Below, piece by piece: positions 54,955 through 64,000 of a stretch of DNA of 64,000 nt; position 1 is the stretch's first letter, and each line of letters begins with the position of its first letter. Under the pieces are notes generated by a model. The model was not told the DNA's origin. It did not search any database and saw only the letters and a program-made list of their open reading frames with translations. The stretch covers positions 1 to 64,000 of the forward strand of contig JADJGC010000024.1 in NCBI GenBank assembly GCA_016708315.1, given 5' to 3'. The stretch is from a bacterium (GTDB lineage: Bacteria > Zixibacteria > MSB-5A5 > CAIYYT01). A program made the position numbers and the translations under genes.

Positions 54955-55992
54955 TCATTTCAATTCGACGCCGCGTTTGCCTTTGACGATTTCGCCCAAT
55001 ACGAAGGCTTTGGATCGTTGAGCCAGCAGGATGCGAATTGCAGCTTCGGCGTCCTTCTTGCCGACAACGATCATCAGACCGATGCCCATGTTGAAGGCGT
55101 CAAACATGTCGTCCTCGTCGATGCCACCGCTGCGTTGCATGTAAGCAAACAATGGCGGAATCTGCCAGCACGAGAGATCGATGCGGGCGCGACAATTGTT
55201 GGGGAGGACGCGCACGAGATTTCCGGGAATACCGCCGCCGGTGATGTGCGCCATGCCGTGGACAGCAACTTCGGAGCGGAGTTTTGTTACCGGTTTCAGG
55301 TAGCTGCGATGGACGGCCATTAGCGCTTCAGCAACGGTGCACTTCAACTCCGGAATTGTGTCGCCCGGTTTCATGTTGAGTGTCTCGAAGAACAATTTGC
55401 GAGCGAGTGAGTAGCCGTTGGTGTGGAGGCCGCTTGATTCAAGTCCGATGATCAAATCGCCCGGTTTGATTTTGGTGCCGTCGACGATGTGTTTGCGATC
55501 GACGACGCCGACAATGAATCCGGCGAGATCGTACTCGTTTTCCTGATAGAAGCCCGGCATTTCGGCAGTCTCGCCGCCGATCAAGGAACAGCCGTTTTGC
55601 TTGCAGGCAGTCGCCATACCGGAAACGACTTCGGCGACGACGCCGGGACTGAGTTTGCCGGTGGCAAAATAGTCGAGGAAGTAAAGCGGACGCGCACCCA
55701 TGACAAGGATGTCGTTGGTGCAGTGGTTGACGAGGTCCTGCCCTACTGTGTCGTGTTTGCCGGTCATGAAGGCAAGTTTGAGTTTGGTGCCGACGCCATC
55801 GGCGGAAGAAACCAGCACCGGGCTTTTCATGCCCGCGAATTTGCCGTCGTAAAGCCCGCCAAAACCGCCGATCCCGTTGAGCACGGACTTGGTGTAGGTC
55901 TTGCGGACGAGTTTCTTGATGCGGGCGGTAGCTTCGTCGCCGGAGGCGATATCGACGCCGGCTTCTTTGTATGATAATCCTTTAGAACTCAC
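54955..55992 (-). CDS. purM: Phosphoribosylformylglycinamidine cyclo-ligase PurM
   Basis: AIR synthetase, fifth step of purine synthesis; 345 residues, normal length. Conserved: SYKEAGVDIASGDEATARIK, SVLNGIGGFGGLYDG, LVSSADGVGTKLKLAFMTGK, HDTVGQDLVNHCTNDILVMG, YFATGKL, GCSLIGGETAEMPGFY, LESSGLHTNGYSLAR, AHITGGGIPGNLVRVLP, NMGIGLMIVV. It overlaps the HD-domain gene by 4 bases. Confidence 0.97.
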   Translation of the reverse strand: MSSKGLSYKEAGVDIASGDEATARIKKLVRKTYTKSVLNGIGGFGGLYDGKFAGMKSPVLVSSADGVGTKLKLAFMTGKHDTVGQDLVNHCTNDILVMGARPLYFLDYFATGKLSPGVVAEVVSGMATACKQNGCSLIGGETAEMPGFYQENEYDLAGFIVGVVDRKHIVDGTKIKPGDLIIGLESSGLHTNGYSLARKLFFETLNMKPGDTIPELKCTVAEALMAVHRSYLKPVTKLRSEVAVHGMAHITGGGIPGNLVRVLPNNCRARIDLSCWQIPPLFAYMQRSGGIDEDDMFDAFNMGIGLMIVVGKKDAEAAIRILLAQRSKAFVLGEIVKGKRGVELK

Positions 55993-56690
55993 TGTAATTT
56001 GTATCCGTTAATATCCAATTCAAATTTCATTTTCAGTTGATTTGCCGCGTTGCGACACATGACCATACGAGTCAGGAAGATTTCGAAATAGTCCATCACC
56101 GAGGCGACAGTGTCGTCAATCGTGATTTCAAGGGTAATCGTTTGGCGGTCGACATCGACACGCAAGAATGACGACTTGGCGGCATAGTTGACGCGGTCGT
56201 GAATGTCGGTTCCGATCTGGTCAAGGTTACGGACACGCGAGGAATGCACGTCAGACTTGTCGGCCAAAATCACGGCGGCGGCAATGTCGGAAATCGGCAT
56301 GGTCTCCATGTCGTCGTGGTTGCCGATGGCGGCGGCGACATCGAGCGCTTCCTCGGCAGGCATGCCGAGATTGTGAAGCAGCGTGTAGGCGGCAATAGCA
56401 CCAGATTGGGCGTGGAACTGCCGATTAATAGCGTTGCCAATATCGTGTAGATAAGCGGCAATCGCACCCAGATGACAGACGCGGTCGGGTCGGCCAAGAC
56501 GTTCGAGCACATTGTAGGCGATTTTGGAAACGAGCTTACAGTGGCGCAAACCGTGCTCAGTGTAGCCCTGCTTGCCGAGGTAGTAGTCCGCCTTGATGAT
56601 CCAGGCAGTGACTTCCTCGGAGTGCATTACTTTGTCGATTGTGACCAATCGGTCTCCGGTCGAGACTTTGTCCATGTTAGCATCCTTCAT
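55989..56690 (-). CDS. HD-domain phosphohydrolase
   Basis: A 233-residue protein; MDKVSTGDRL five residues in (ATG 56675, AAGGA upstream) may be the real start. It contains the metal-binding pattern of HD proteins: TEHGLRHCKLV (first His), then AAYLHDIGNAINRQFHAQSG (the HD pair) and AAAIGNHDD (further His/Asp), and VILADKSDVH later. Members hydrolyse nucleotides or cyclic nucleotides; the exact substrate cannot be read from sequence. The C-terminal 60 residues are a beta-rich segment (ITLEITIDDTVASVMDYFEI). Lies between priA and purM. Confidence 0.85.
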   Translation of the reverse strand: MKDANMDKVSTGDRLVTIDKVMHSEEVTAWIIKADYYLGKQGYTEHGLRHCKLVSKIAYNVLERLGRPDRVCHLGAIAAYLHDIGNAINRQFHAQSGAIAAYTLLHNLGMPAEEALDVAAAIGNHDDMETMPISDIAAAVILADKSDVHSSRVRNLDQIGTDIHDRVNYAAKSSFLRVDVDRQTITLEITIDDTVASVMDYFEIFLTRMVMCRNAANQLKMKFELDINGYKLQ

Positions 56691-56743
56691 CTGTAGGTGT
56701 TGGAAGTTACTGACAACAAGCGAGTTGTCAAGTCCGATTCTTA

Positions 56744-59143
56744 TTACATCATATCGACCGGATCGACATCGACGATTACGTGGACGTTTCGATTGTTCTG
56801 CAACTCCTTGGCGTTCACTATCTCATCAAGAATCGGCGTGACACGGCGGACACTGCGCGTTTTGAGAAGCAGATGGAATCGGAAGAACTCGCGGAGTTTC
56901 ATAATGGGAGCCGGGATCGGACCCTGAATCGAACAAAGTTTGTTGAGCGACTTGGCGAGTTGTTCTCCAAGTGACTCGGCGACGGTTTGGGCCATGCTGG
57001 CGTCTTTTGATTCGATGGCAATCAGCACCAAATGAGTAAACGGCGGGAAGCGGAGTTCTTCGCGTTCGGTGATTTCGGACTCGTAGAAGCTCTTGAAATC
57101 GTGACCGGCGGCGAGCGCGATTGTGGCATCGGTGGGGTGAAGTGTCTGCAGGATCACCTTGCCCGGGAAATTGTGGCGCCCTGCCCTGCCGGATACCTGA
57201 GTCAATAGTTGGAAGGCGCGTTCGCGGGCACGAAAGTCGGGGAGTTCCAAAGTCGTGTCGGCTGTTATGATGCCGACCAAGGCAACATCGGGAAAATCGA
57301 AGCCCTTGGAGATCATCTGGGTACCCAAGAGCATCTTCGCAGCGCCGGAACGGAACTTCATGTAAATTTCGCGGAAGCTGCCCTGTTTTCGCGTTGAATC
57401 GAGGTCCATTCGAAGGACGGGAATTTCAGGCAGTCGGCGGCGAAGTTCTTCTTCCATCTTCTCGGTCCCGATGCCGCGATACAAGAAGAGATTACTTTGA
57501 CAAGACGGGCATTTGTCGGGATACGGTTCGTGGTGCCCGCAGAGGTGACACATCAGTCGATTACGACCCTTGTGAAAGACCAGTGCGACCGCACAATTTT
57601 TGCATTCGATTTTCTTGCCGCAACTGTAGCAATGCACTGATGGCGCAAAACCGCGTCGGTTGAGCAGAAGCATAATCTGGCCGTTTTGCTCGATAGCGCC
57701 GTTGATTTCTGCAATCAAAGTATCACTGAGATAACCGGAGCCCTTCTTCTCGAAGCTTTGCTTAAGATCAACGATTTCGACGGCCGGGAGATCGCGGCCA
57801 TCGACGCGTTCAGGCAGTTCCAGAAGCGCGTACTTTCCGCTCTTGGCGTTGTAGTAGCTTTCAATCGATGGCGTTGCTGAGCCGAGCACGACAACAGCGC
57901 CAAGCTTTTGCGCGCGATATACTGCCAGATCGCGGGCATTGTAGCGCGGCGCGGGAGAAGCCTGTTTGTAGGCGGCGTCGTGTTCTTCGTCGACAACGAT
58001 CAACCCAAGATGCGGAAAAGGCGTGAAAATTGCGGAGCGCGGACCAAGGACTATCTGCAGCTTGCCGGAGCGTGCTTTGTTCCAGATCTCATAGCGGGAT
58101 CGAGCGGTTAGGCGCGAGTGGATCAATCCGAGAGAGCTGCCGAAGACGTTTTCGAGACGCAGATAAATCGCCTGTGCAAGGCCGATTTCCGGGACGAGCA
58201 CGATGGCCTGTTTGCCGGCTTTGACCGCGTGTTGGATGGCGGCGACATAGACCTCGGTCTTGCCAGAACCCGTAACGCCGTGGAGCAAGAATGGCTCGAA
58301 TTTGTCTGAGGAGATAGCAGAGTTCAGAGCAGTGATGGCATCTTCCTGAGCGGTAGTCGGCACAAACTCGCGCGGAGTCACCGGTTTCAAGGGCTCGACA
58401 AAAGGCGGTTTTTCGGCGATCCGAACAGCACCGGCTGCTGCCAACTCCTGTATCTGTTTGCGAGTCAAGCGATGGGTTTTGCGCCACTCGACGAGGTCGG
58501 CTATACCCCACTCACTAAGGTAATCGACAGCATCGCGTTCGCGGGATGTGAGTTCCATTTCCGGATCGGTGTGCTCTGAGCGCTCGACCTGATAGTCCTC
58601 TTCCTTGAGGCGAGTCGTTTGGACATTCCAATCGACCTCAATGACCCCGGCTTCGATGAGCTTTTCAATTGCAGCACGCGAGTACGACTGCAAATGATGC
58701 GATGCAATCATCGAACGTCCGCGCGATTTGGCCTGAACGAATTGGGCAAGCGCGTTGCCTTCGATGGCGAGTTGATCGAGTTTCTCACGGGAGATGATTT
58801 GCACGCGCTGAGAGAGCTGCGAAGTTAGCGGCTGGGGCAACAGCGCTCTGATCGTGTCGCCGAGTGATGCGAGATAGTATTCTGATACGAAACGGCAAAG
58901 AGCCAAGTCTGCTGTCGAAATCACCGGCTGGAGATCGGGCAAGGAGTCGATGGGCCGAGTTTGGCCATCAAAATTCACATCGACAGTAGTGATCACTCCC
59001 AGCTGCTTGCGTTTGCCAAGAGGTACGATCACACGGCGACCGATCAAATCGGGCGACTGCAATTCATCAGGAATGTGATAAGTCAGCGGCTTTTTGATCG
59101 AACCAAAAAGACAAACTTCTGCCAGCTTCCGTGCCTTTTGCAT
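56744..59143 (-). CDS. priA: Primosomal replication helicase PriA
   Basis: Replication-restart DNA helicase; about 799 residues from ATG 59143 (a TTG six codons upstream is also in frame). N-terminal 3'-DNA-binding domain (KPLTYHIPDELQSPDLIGRR and VIVPLGKRKQLG). Helicase motifs: Walker A LLHGVTGSGKTEVYVAAI, GLIVVDEEHDAAYKQ, VVLGSATPSIESY, and GTQMISKGFDFPDVALVGII, VSGRAGRH. Zinc-binding cysteines in CYSCGKKIECKNC, then MCHLCG and CPSCQSNLF. It heads the minus-strand operon that runs through purM and lnt to the glycosyltransferases. Confidence 0.97.
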   Translation of the reverse strand: MQKARKLAEVCLFGSIKKPLTYHIPDELQSPDLIGRRVIVPLGKRKQLGVITTVDVNFDGQTRPIDSLPDLQPVISTADLALCRFVSEYYLASLGDTIRALLPQPLTSQLSQRVQIISREKLDQLAIEGNALAQFVQAKSRGRSMIASHHLQSYSRAAIEKLIEAGVIEVDWNVQTTRLKEEDYQVERSEHTDPEMELTSRERDAVDYLSEWGIADLVEWRKTHRLTRKQIQELAAAGAVRIAEKPPFVEPLKPVTPREFVPTTAQEDAITALNSAISSDKFEPFLLHGVTGSGKTEVYVAAIQHAVKAGKQAIVLVPEIGLAQAIYLRLENVFGSSLGLIHSRLTARSRYEIWNKARSGKLQIVLGPRSAIFTPFPHLGLIVVDEEHDAAYKQASPAPRYNARDLAVYRAQKLGAVVVLGSATPSIESYYNAKSGKYALLELPERVDGRDLPAVEIVDLKQSFEKKGSGYLSDTLIAEINGAIEQNGQIMLLLNRRGFAPSVHCYSCGKKIECKNCAVALVFHKGRNRLMCHLCGHHEPYPDKCPSCQSNLFLYRGIGTEKMEEELRRRLPEIPVLRMDLDSTRKQGSFREIYMKFRSGAAKMLLGTQMISKGFDFPDVALVGIITADTTLELPDFRARERAFQLLTQVSGRAGRHNFPGKVILQTLHPTDATIALAAGHDFKSFYESEITEREELRFPPFTHLVLIAIESKDASMAQTVAESLGEQLAKSLNKLCSIQGPIPAPIMKLREFFRFHLLLKTRSVRRVTPILDEIVNAKELQNNRNVHVIVDVDPVDMM

Positions 59144-59222
59144 ACGAAGCAATATAGGCAATTGGGCGGGATGATTCCATCACATCTGTCGTGGGCACAG
59201 AATTAAGGGAGAGCAAATAGAA

Positions 59223-59248
59223 ACGGGAGCGCTAAGACGCGCTCCCGT
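59223..59248 (-). terminator. Hairpin terminator after the TPR gene
   Basis: ACGGGAGCGC (59223-59232) pairs perfectly with GCGCTCCCGT (59239-59248) around TAAGAC. It lies 23 bases past the minus-strand stop at 59271, and on that strand is followed by TTTCTATTT. Confidence 0.7.
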
Positions 59249-59270
59249 AGAAGTTCAAAAGCAGAGAACT

Positions 59271-60581
59271 CTATTTATCCTTGCATTTGCTGGAGGCATC
59301 TTCGGCTTCCGGCTTCATTCCCTTGCGGGCATAAACAAGGCTAAGCTGGCACCAGCAATCGCTGAAGTTGGGGTCGGTTTCGGTGCACTTTTTGTAGGCT
59401 TCGAGCGATTCATCCTGTTTTTCGAGGAAGAATGCGGTATTGCCATACCAGTACCAATAGAGCGGCTCCTTGGCATTGGTCTCGGCGGCCTGCTTGAAAT
59501 CGGCGAGCGCCTTTGTGTTGTAGTCCTGCCGCGATTTGATCATTTGGTCCCTAGCGGCGATAAGCGCTGCATCTTTGGGACTGACAGTAAGCAGGCTGTC
59601 GATCTTCTGAGCTGAATCGCGCATTTCCGGCGACGAAGCATTGCGGACATACATTACACCGCGCTGATAGCGAATTTCCGCATTGGCCGGGTTCACTTCA
59701 AGAATCTTGTCGAGTGTCTTCTCAAGAGAAGCATTGTCTCCAAGTGCCTGATACGACATTGCCTGATTGATGAATGCGGCCTCAGCGTTGGCCTTATCGA
59801 GCGCGCCGAATTCGCCGTAGTATCGTGCCGAATTGGCATAATCTTTCTGATCGAAATAGACGTTGGCCAAGTCATAGACCATAAGCGCATCATTGGGATT
59901 CAACTTGTAGCTGCGCTGGTAATACTCCAGGGCCTTGTCAATGTTGCCGAGTTTCTTTTCGATGAGGGCGAGGTTGGTCCAGATGCCGGGAATTGTATCG
60001 TCGATGACAATACATTCGTTGAAGAGACCCTGGCCCTTATTGAGAAGCTGTTTGACAATGTCAGCCCGCGTCGCTTTGGTTGAATCACCGGGAACAGTCA
60101 CAGTATCACCAGCGGCTGCGGATGAGTCGGCAGCGGTCGCCATAACCGACGACACAGAGTCGGCGAGCCTGATTTGTGTTACGCCATCCTTGAAAGCACG
60201 GCTCAGTTCGGCTTCCTTGGTCTCGCGAATCTGCTTGGGCATGTCATCTTTTTGACAAGCTTTAGCGCGCTTTTTGTCGGCGTCCATGTTTTCCTTGGAG
60301 CAGATAGCTTCGAATTTGCGAAAGTGATCCATCATTACGGAGTATTCCGCGCGTTCAGCGGCGATCAGGCCAAGATAGAAGTGGGCCTCCAGCGGATCCG
60401 GATAGTTTGCGACCGCGATATCGAGCAACTCGACGACATGGTCGTAGTCCTTGTCTTTTTGACCCAGATAGATCTTGGCAGACCGAATCAGTGCGTCATA
60501 GGGCAGAACTTCCTTCTTCTGCTGAGCAAACGCGGTGACCGTCAAGGCTAACAACAACACTCCAATGAGTATCTTTTTCAT
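59271..60581 (-). CDS. Exported TPR protein
   Basis: A 436-residue exported protein; the start is ATG 60581 with AGGAGGAGAT just upstream, not the earlier in-frame codon at 60599. Signal peptide MKKILIGVLLLALTVTAFA. The rest is helical repeats of the TPR type, clearest in AIWTNLALIEKKLGNIDKAL-like (GIWTNLALIEKKLGN), EYYQRSYKLNPNDALMVYDL, SARYYGEFGALDKANAEAAF and QAAETNAKEPLYWYWYG. A central Ala/Ser/Thr-rich linker (VMATAADSSAAAGDTVTVPG) splits two TPR blocks. Likely a periplasmic scaffold. It may share a transcript with the DUF4139-type gene upstream (82-base gap). Confidence 0.85.
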   Translation of the reverse strand: MKKILIGVLLLALTVTAFAQQKKEVLPYDALIRSAKIYLGQKDKDYDHVVELLDIAVANYPDPLEAHFYLGLIAAERAEYSVMMDHFRKFEAICSKENMDADKKRAKACQKDDMPKQIRETKEAELSRAFKDGVTQIRLADSVSSVMATAADSSAAAGDTVTVPGDSTKATRADIVKQLLNKGQGLFNECIVIDDTIPGIWTNLALIEKKLGNIDKALEYYQRSYKLNPNDALMVYDLANVYFDQKDYANSARYYGEFGALDKANAEAAFINQAMSYQALGDNASLEKTLDKILEVNPANAEIRYQRGVMYVRNASSPEMRDSAQKIDSLLTVSPKDAALIAARDQMIKSRQDYNTKALADFKQAAETNAKEPLYWYWYGNTAFFLEKQDESLEAYKKCTETDPNFSDCWCQLSLVYARKGMKPEAEDASSKCKDK

Positions 60582-60663
60582 TCTTATCTCCTCCTGCAAG
60601 TGAACTTCGTCACAATCTTAGCTCGGAACCTAATCATTCCCGCAAATCAAGTCAAAGAGTTTG

Positions 60664-62010
60664 TTAGCTTCCGTAGCGGATCCGATACTTGAGAACGGCC
60701 TCTTGATCAGATTTCGCCGGCACGGTAAACTCAAGTTGTTGAGCCGTTTTCTTGACATATTCAAAATTCGACTCAACGACCTGCCAGTCGCCGTAGAGGC
60801 GGTAGCGAACATTGATCGTTACATTTTCTTCCTTACGATTGCGAAGTTTGACCTCAACTGTCTCTTCTCGAACCCGATCGGAAATGCGTCGCGAATCAAT
60901 GACGGCCGTCTCTGCGGCAATGTCAAATGCGTTGCCGCCACGCAGTTCAACTTCTTCGTTGCGCGGCGTGTGATCGATCATATCCTCGCCGATAAATTCC
61001 TCCGAGCCGTCGCTGTCGAGTTTGGTCACGCGAATCTTGCCTGCCGGAAGCGGCATACCCAATCCGCCGGACTCGGAATTGACAAATGTCACTACGACGT
61101 TGACATCGGTGACGCCGGGGGAAGCCTCGTAGCGATAGAGCTTCTTAATCTGGGTCGAAGCGGGGTCAAAAAGACTTACCTGCTTGGTTTCGTTGTTGGC
61201 CACGGTTGTTGCACGGCCAAGGGTGTAGAGATGGTATTCAAAGAAGGATTTCTCTTCGAACCCTCGCCCAGCCGCGTCCATTGCCATTGATTCGTACATA
61301 ACGCCTTTGGCCATTGCAGGAGGCATGGCACGATGAATATCGCCAGCGACAAGTTTCAATTTGGCGTCGCGGTAGGTCTTGCCGGAACGGTTATCGAGCG
61401 AAACCCAGCCGGAGAGGCGAAGATTTTTGTCGTCCTTGTCCAACTGCGCAATGTATTCGGCGTGCCAACTGATGTCGCTGGTCAAATAGGAGATTTCGGC
61501 GTCGCGCTTGCCCGAGACGTCGCTGGCAATCAGCCACTCAAGGGTTGGGGTGACGATTAAGCCTTCCGGCAGTTTCGGAGCGGAAACGGTCAGCATCTCC
61601 AGCGAATTAACGAGGCGAACTGCGCCATCGGCGAGATGCAGGACCATGTAGCCGGATGAGAGTGAGAGGAACTTGCCGCTAACGACATCGCCGTTCTTCA
61701 TGGTGATTTCGACGGTATTGCCAAGATACTTCTGTAGAATTTTATCCGACGATACCAGGTCGTACTGATAATTCTGTTCGAGTAACTCAACCTTGTCGGA
61801 GCCCCGCAGTTTGAAGTGCACCGAGGTCGGGTCGATCGAAGCCGCGATATCGGTAAGGCTCATGCGATTGGTGCCCTTCTGGAATTCGAGGGTGCGGCCT
61901 TCCCTGACCAGCGCGAGGTTCTGATTATACACGGTAATGGCAACATCATCGGCCATAGCGATTGAGGCGATGAGTGCGAATGAAAGGACAGAAAGGATTA
62001 GTTTCAACAT
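60664..62010 (-). CDS. Exported DUF4139-type protein
   Basis: A 448-residue exported protein from MLKLILSVLSFALIASIAMA at 62010, which has GGAGGAG before it; 44 further upstream codons are open but unlikely. It matches the DUF4139 (mucoidy-inhibitor-like C-terminal) pattern: VAITVYNQNLALVREGRTLE, LTDIAASIDPTSVHFK, VEITMKNGDVVSGKFL, SYLTSDISWHAEYIAQLDKD, LSGWVSLDNRSGKTYRDAKL, KLVAGDIHR, then VNVVVTFVNSESGGLGMPLP and KIRVTKLDSDGSEEFIGED. Proteins of this kind are widespread; function unknown. A beta-rich periplasmic or surface protein is likely. Confidence 0.85.
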   Translation of the reverse strand: MLKLILSVLSFALIASIAMADDVAITVYNQNLALVREGRTLEFQKGTNRMSLTDIAASIDPTSVHFKLRGSDKVELLEQNYQYDLVSSDKILQKYLGNTVEITMKNGDVVSGKFLSLSSGYMVLHLADGAVRLVNSLEMLTVSAPKLPEGLIVTPTLEWLIASDVSGKRDAEISYLTSDISWHAEYIAQLDKDDKNLRLSGWVSLDNRSGKTYRDAKLKLVAGDIHRAMPPAMAKGVMYESMAMDAAGRGFEEKSFFEYHLYTLGRATTVANNETKQVSLFDPASTQIKKLYRYEASPGVTDVNVVVTFVNSESGGLGMPLPAGKIRVTKLDSDGSEEFIGEDMIDHTPRNEEVELRGGNAFDIAAETAVIDSRRISDRVREETVEVKLRNRKEENVTINVRYRLYGDWQVVESNFEYVKKTAQQLEFTVPAKSDQEAVLKYRIRYGS

Positions 62011-62225
62011 ATACTCCTCCACTTGTACTATTAACGAGCCCCGTCGTATCCAGACACTTTTCTCGAGTTCATCTGCGACGCGGCGAACCGGCGCAGCATT
62101 GTCCCAGTGCCGATTCATAGCAATTACAAACGTATACGGCAATATATTCCGTTGATTTGTTTACTGCAATGGCATCAATGAGTTAGGAATTCGAAAAATT
62201 GAGCGGGACGGTCTGTGATTGCCGA

Positions 62226-64000
62226 TTAGAGCTGGCGAACTTTGGTCCGCAAATCGAGGGCTTCGCGTATCTTGACCAGGAATGTACGCATCTGGAAAGG
62301 TTTGGCGATGTATCCGAGGATACCATCCTGGAGAAATTCCTGAATATCCTGATCGCTGAAGCCGGACATGATGAGAACTTTGACGTCAGGATTGAATTTC
62401 TTGAGAGCTGCAAAGGTATCGCGACCGTTCATTTTCGGCATCATCATGTCGAGCAGAACAAGATCGATGGCGTTCATACCGGTACGATAGAGTTGAACGG
62501 CTTCTTCGCCATCTTTGCAGGAAACGACCTTGTAGCCCGCCTTGGTGAGCATTCTCTCGGCGAGATTGCGAACGATGTCTTCATCATCGACGAGCAAAAT
62601 GCGCTCGCGACCATCGACTTTGATTTCGGTAATTTCAGCCGCGCTCGGAAGCGCTGTACCTTCCAACACCGGGAAATACAAAGTGAAGGCTGAGCCTTTA
62701 CCGACGCTGCTGGCAACCTCGACACATCCGGCGTGGCTCTTGACGCAACCGTAAACTCCCGCCAAACCAAGACCGGTACCCTTGCCCTGTTCTTTGGTCG
62801 TGAAGAATGGATCAAAGATGTGCGAGAGAATCTTGTCCTCAATTCCGACACCGGTATCGGATACAGTAATGGAAATGTATTCGCCGGGTCCACGCTCCAG
62901 CGAATGACGGTTACAATAGTCAGCGTCGAGATTGACATTGCGGGTAGTGATGATTAGTCGGCCACCATCGGGCATGGCATCGCGGGCATTGACGCCGAGG
63001 TTGAGAATAGCACTCTGGATCTGCGACGGGTCGCCCTTGACAAAACTTTGCGACGCAGAAAGCTCTGTTTGAATTTCAATCCGACGGTCGATGGTGTGTG
63101 AAAGGATAATCTTGACTTCATTGATTGCATCATGAATATCCATCGGAACAGCGAGGAAGTTGCCCTTGCGCGCGAAAGCGAGCAACTGACTGGTGAGATC
63201 GGCGGCGCGCGAAGCGGCACGGATGATTTCGCCGGAGTAGTCTTTCAGCTTTGAATCGTCGGCTGCTTCGAGACTGATCAATTCGCCAAATCCGCGTATA
63301 CCGGCGAGAAGATTGTTAAAATCGTGGGCAATTCCGCTCGCAAGCCGCCCGACAGCCTCGAGTTTCTGCGCTTGGCGAAGTCGTTCTTCGAGTTCGGCCT
63401 CTTTGGTGACATCGCGTTTGACAGCGACGAAATTGATGACTTTGCCGGCTGCATCTTTAATTGGCGAGATTGCGCATTCTTCTTCATAGAGAGTACCGTT
63501 CTTGCGCTTATTGGTGAATCTTCCCACCCAGGGTTCGCCGGCGCGCAAGGTGGTCCACATATCCCGGTAGTACTCGGCGGATTGCACACCGCTCTTAAGA
63601 ATTCGCGCGTTCTGACCAATGACTTCTTCGCGGCTGTATCCGGAGACATTCACAAAAGCAGAATTGACGTAAATGATCTTGCCGTCGATGTCGCTGATGA
63701 CGATCGACTCGGTTGCTTGTTCGACCGCTTTCGCAAGCTGCGAGCGTTCGGTTTCGATTTCGCGTCGATCGGTGATATCACGCGAGTTGAAGACTATAGC
63801 GCCGACATGCGGATCATCAAGCAGTTGCGGCCAATCGTGTCGAGAATGCGCCAACTGCCGTCTTTGTGGCGAATGCGCAATTCTGCAGAAACATCGCCGC
63901 CCTTGATGAGAGCGCGCCGCATAATCTCTCGCACGCGTCGGCAATCGTCGCGATGCAGGCGCCTGAAGATGCTGGTGCCTTTGAGCTCGTCGGCACTGTA
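62226..64000 (-). CDS. PAS sensor histidine kinase with C-terminal receiver, frameshifted and cut by window edge
   Basis: From right to left: a PAS piece (YSADELKGTSIFRRLHRDDC to GSWRILDTIGRN) in one frame up to about 63824; the frame then changes, continuing LLDDPHVGAIVFNSRDITDR. One missing C (AACTG for expected AACCTG) explains it. A second PAS (ESIVISDIDGKIIYVNSAFV to NFVAVKRDVTKEAELEERLR) follows, then the kinase: H-box VGRLASGIAHDFNNLLAG, N-box LNLGVNARDAMPDGG, G-boxes VSDTGVGI and GKGTGLGLAGVYGCV. A receiver domain ends it: ERILLVDDEDIVRN, LVLLDMMMPKMNGRD (phosphoacceptor Asp), GYIAKPFQM (Lys). No transmembrane segment in the visible part. The start lies beyond 64000. Confidence 0.85.
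   Translation of the reverse strand, partial: QCRRAQRHQHLQAPASRRLPTRARDYAARSHQGRRCFCRIAHSPQRRQLAHSRHDWPQLLDDPHVGAIVFNSRDITDRREIETERSQLAKAVEQATESIVISDIDGKIIYVNSAFVNVSGYSREEVIGQNARILKSGVQSAEYYRDMWTTLRAGEPWVGRFTNKRKNGTLYEEECAISPIKDAAGKVINFVAVKRDVTKEAELEERLRQAQKLEAVGRLASGIAHDFNNLLAGIRGFGELISLEAADDSKLKDYSGEIIRAASRAADLTSQLLAFARKGNFLAVPMDIHDAINEVKIILSHTIDRRIEIQTELSASQSFVKGDPSQIQSAILNLGVNARDAMPDGGRLIITTRNVNLDADYCNRHSLERGPGEYISITVSDTGVGIEDKILSHIFDPFFTTKEQGKGTGLGLAGVYGCVKSHAGCVEVASSVGKGSAFTLYFPVLEGTALPSAAEITEIKVDGRERILLVDDEDIVRNLAERMLTKAGYKVVSCKDGEEAVQLYRTGMNAIDLVLLDMMMPKMNGRDTFAALKKFNPDVKVLIMSGFSDQDIQEFLQDGILGYIAKPFQMRTFLVKIREALDLRTKVRQL

Overview
The window looks like a chromosomal piece of an uncultured Gram-negative bacterium, most likely a Zixibacteria-type lineage of the FCB supergroup. 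This is inference from gene content, not a search. The pointers are type-I-dockerin-like tails on secreted proteins, a gingipain-like C25 peptidase with a T9SS/FlgD-like C-terminal domain, LVIVD and two-component-type propellers, several lipoproteins, an apolipoprotein N-acyltransferase, and a meso-diaminopimelate-type MurE. No tRNA, rRNA, CRISPR array, transposase or phage gene was recognised.

Layout. 1-12.1 kb is an accessory surface-protein region. It holds a partial lipoprotein, a TonB-domain lipoprotein, an OsmC protein, an LVIVD-repeat propeller with a dockerin, and a family of tandem paralogues built from cohesin-like and dockerin-like modules (1660, 7354, 8987, 10676, plus a start-region remnant at 6870). 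Several members share a 5' box and a near-identical start region, and they show graded decay. 12.1-24.7 kb is mixed: YdeI-like protein, two META lipoproteins, an exported methyltransferase-like protein, a kinase/SUMF1-like/hydrolase fusion, a broken kinase-TolB-TPR gene, an outer-membrane barrel, and a urocanase gene with an internal deletion. 24.8-27.7 kb has purL, a strong structured-RNA candidate with its own promoter and terminator-like end, and rpmB.

28.3-44.5 kb is a complete division and cell-wall (dcw) operon on the minus strand: mraZ-rsmH-ftsL-ftsI-murE-murF-mraY-murD-ftsW-murG-murC-ftsQ-ftsA-ftsZ. Its genes mostly overlap by a few bases. Upstream is a promoter overlapping a textbook MraZ box, and downstream an intrinsic terminator. 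44.7-47.1 kb is the secreted C25 peptidase. 47.1-59.1 kb is a second minus-strand operon, priA-HD-purM-lnt-propeller-FemAB-GT-GT-GT, linking housekeeping genes to lipoprotein maturation and surface-glycan synthesis. 59.2-64 kb holds a TPR protein, a DUF4139-type exported protein and a PAS sensor kinase with a receiver domain that runs off the window.

Several genes are interrupted by single-base indels that one base would repair: the TonB-domain lipoprotein, cohesin/dockerin copy 3, the propeller at 51.2 kb and the sensor kinase. Others (the kinase-TPR gene, hutU, cohesin/dockerin copy 4) have multiple lesions and look like true pseudogenes. Dispersed palindromic repeats fill the longer intergenic gaps.
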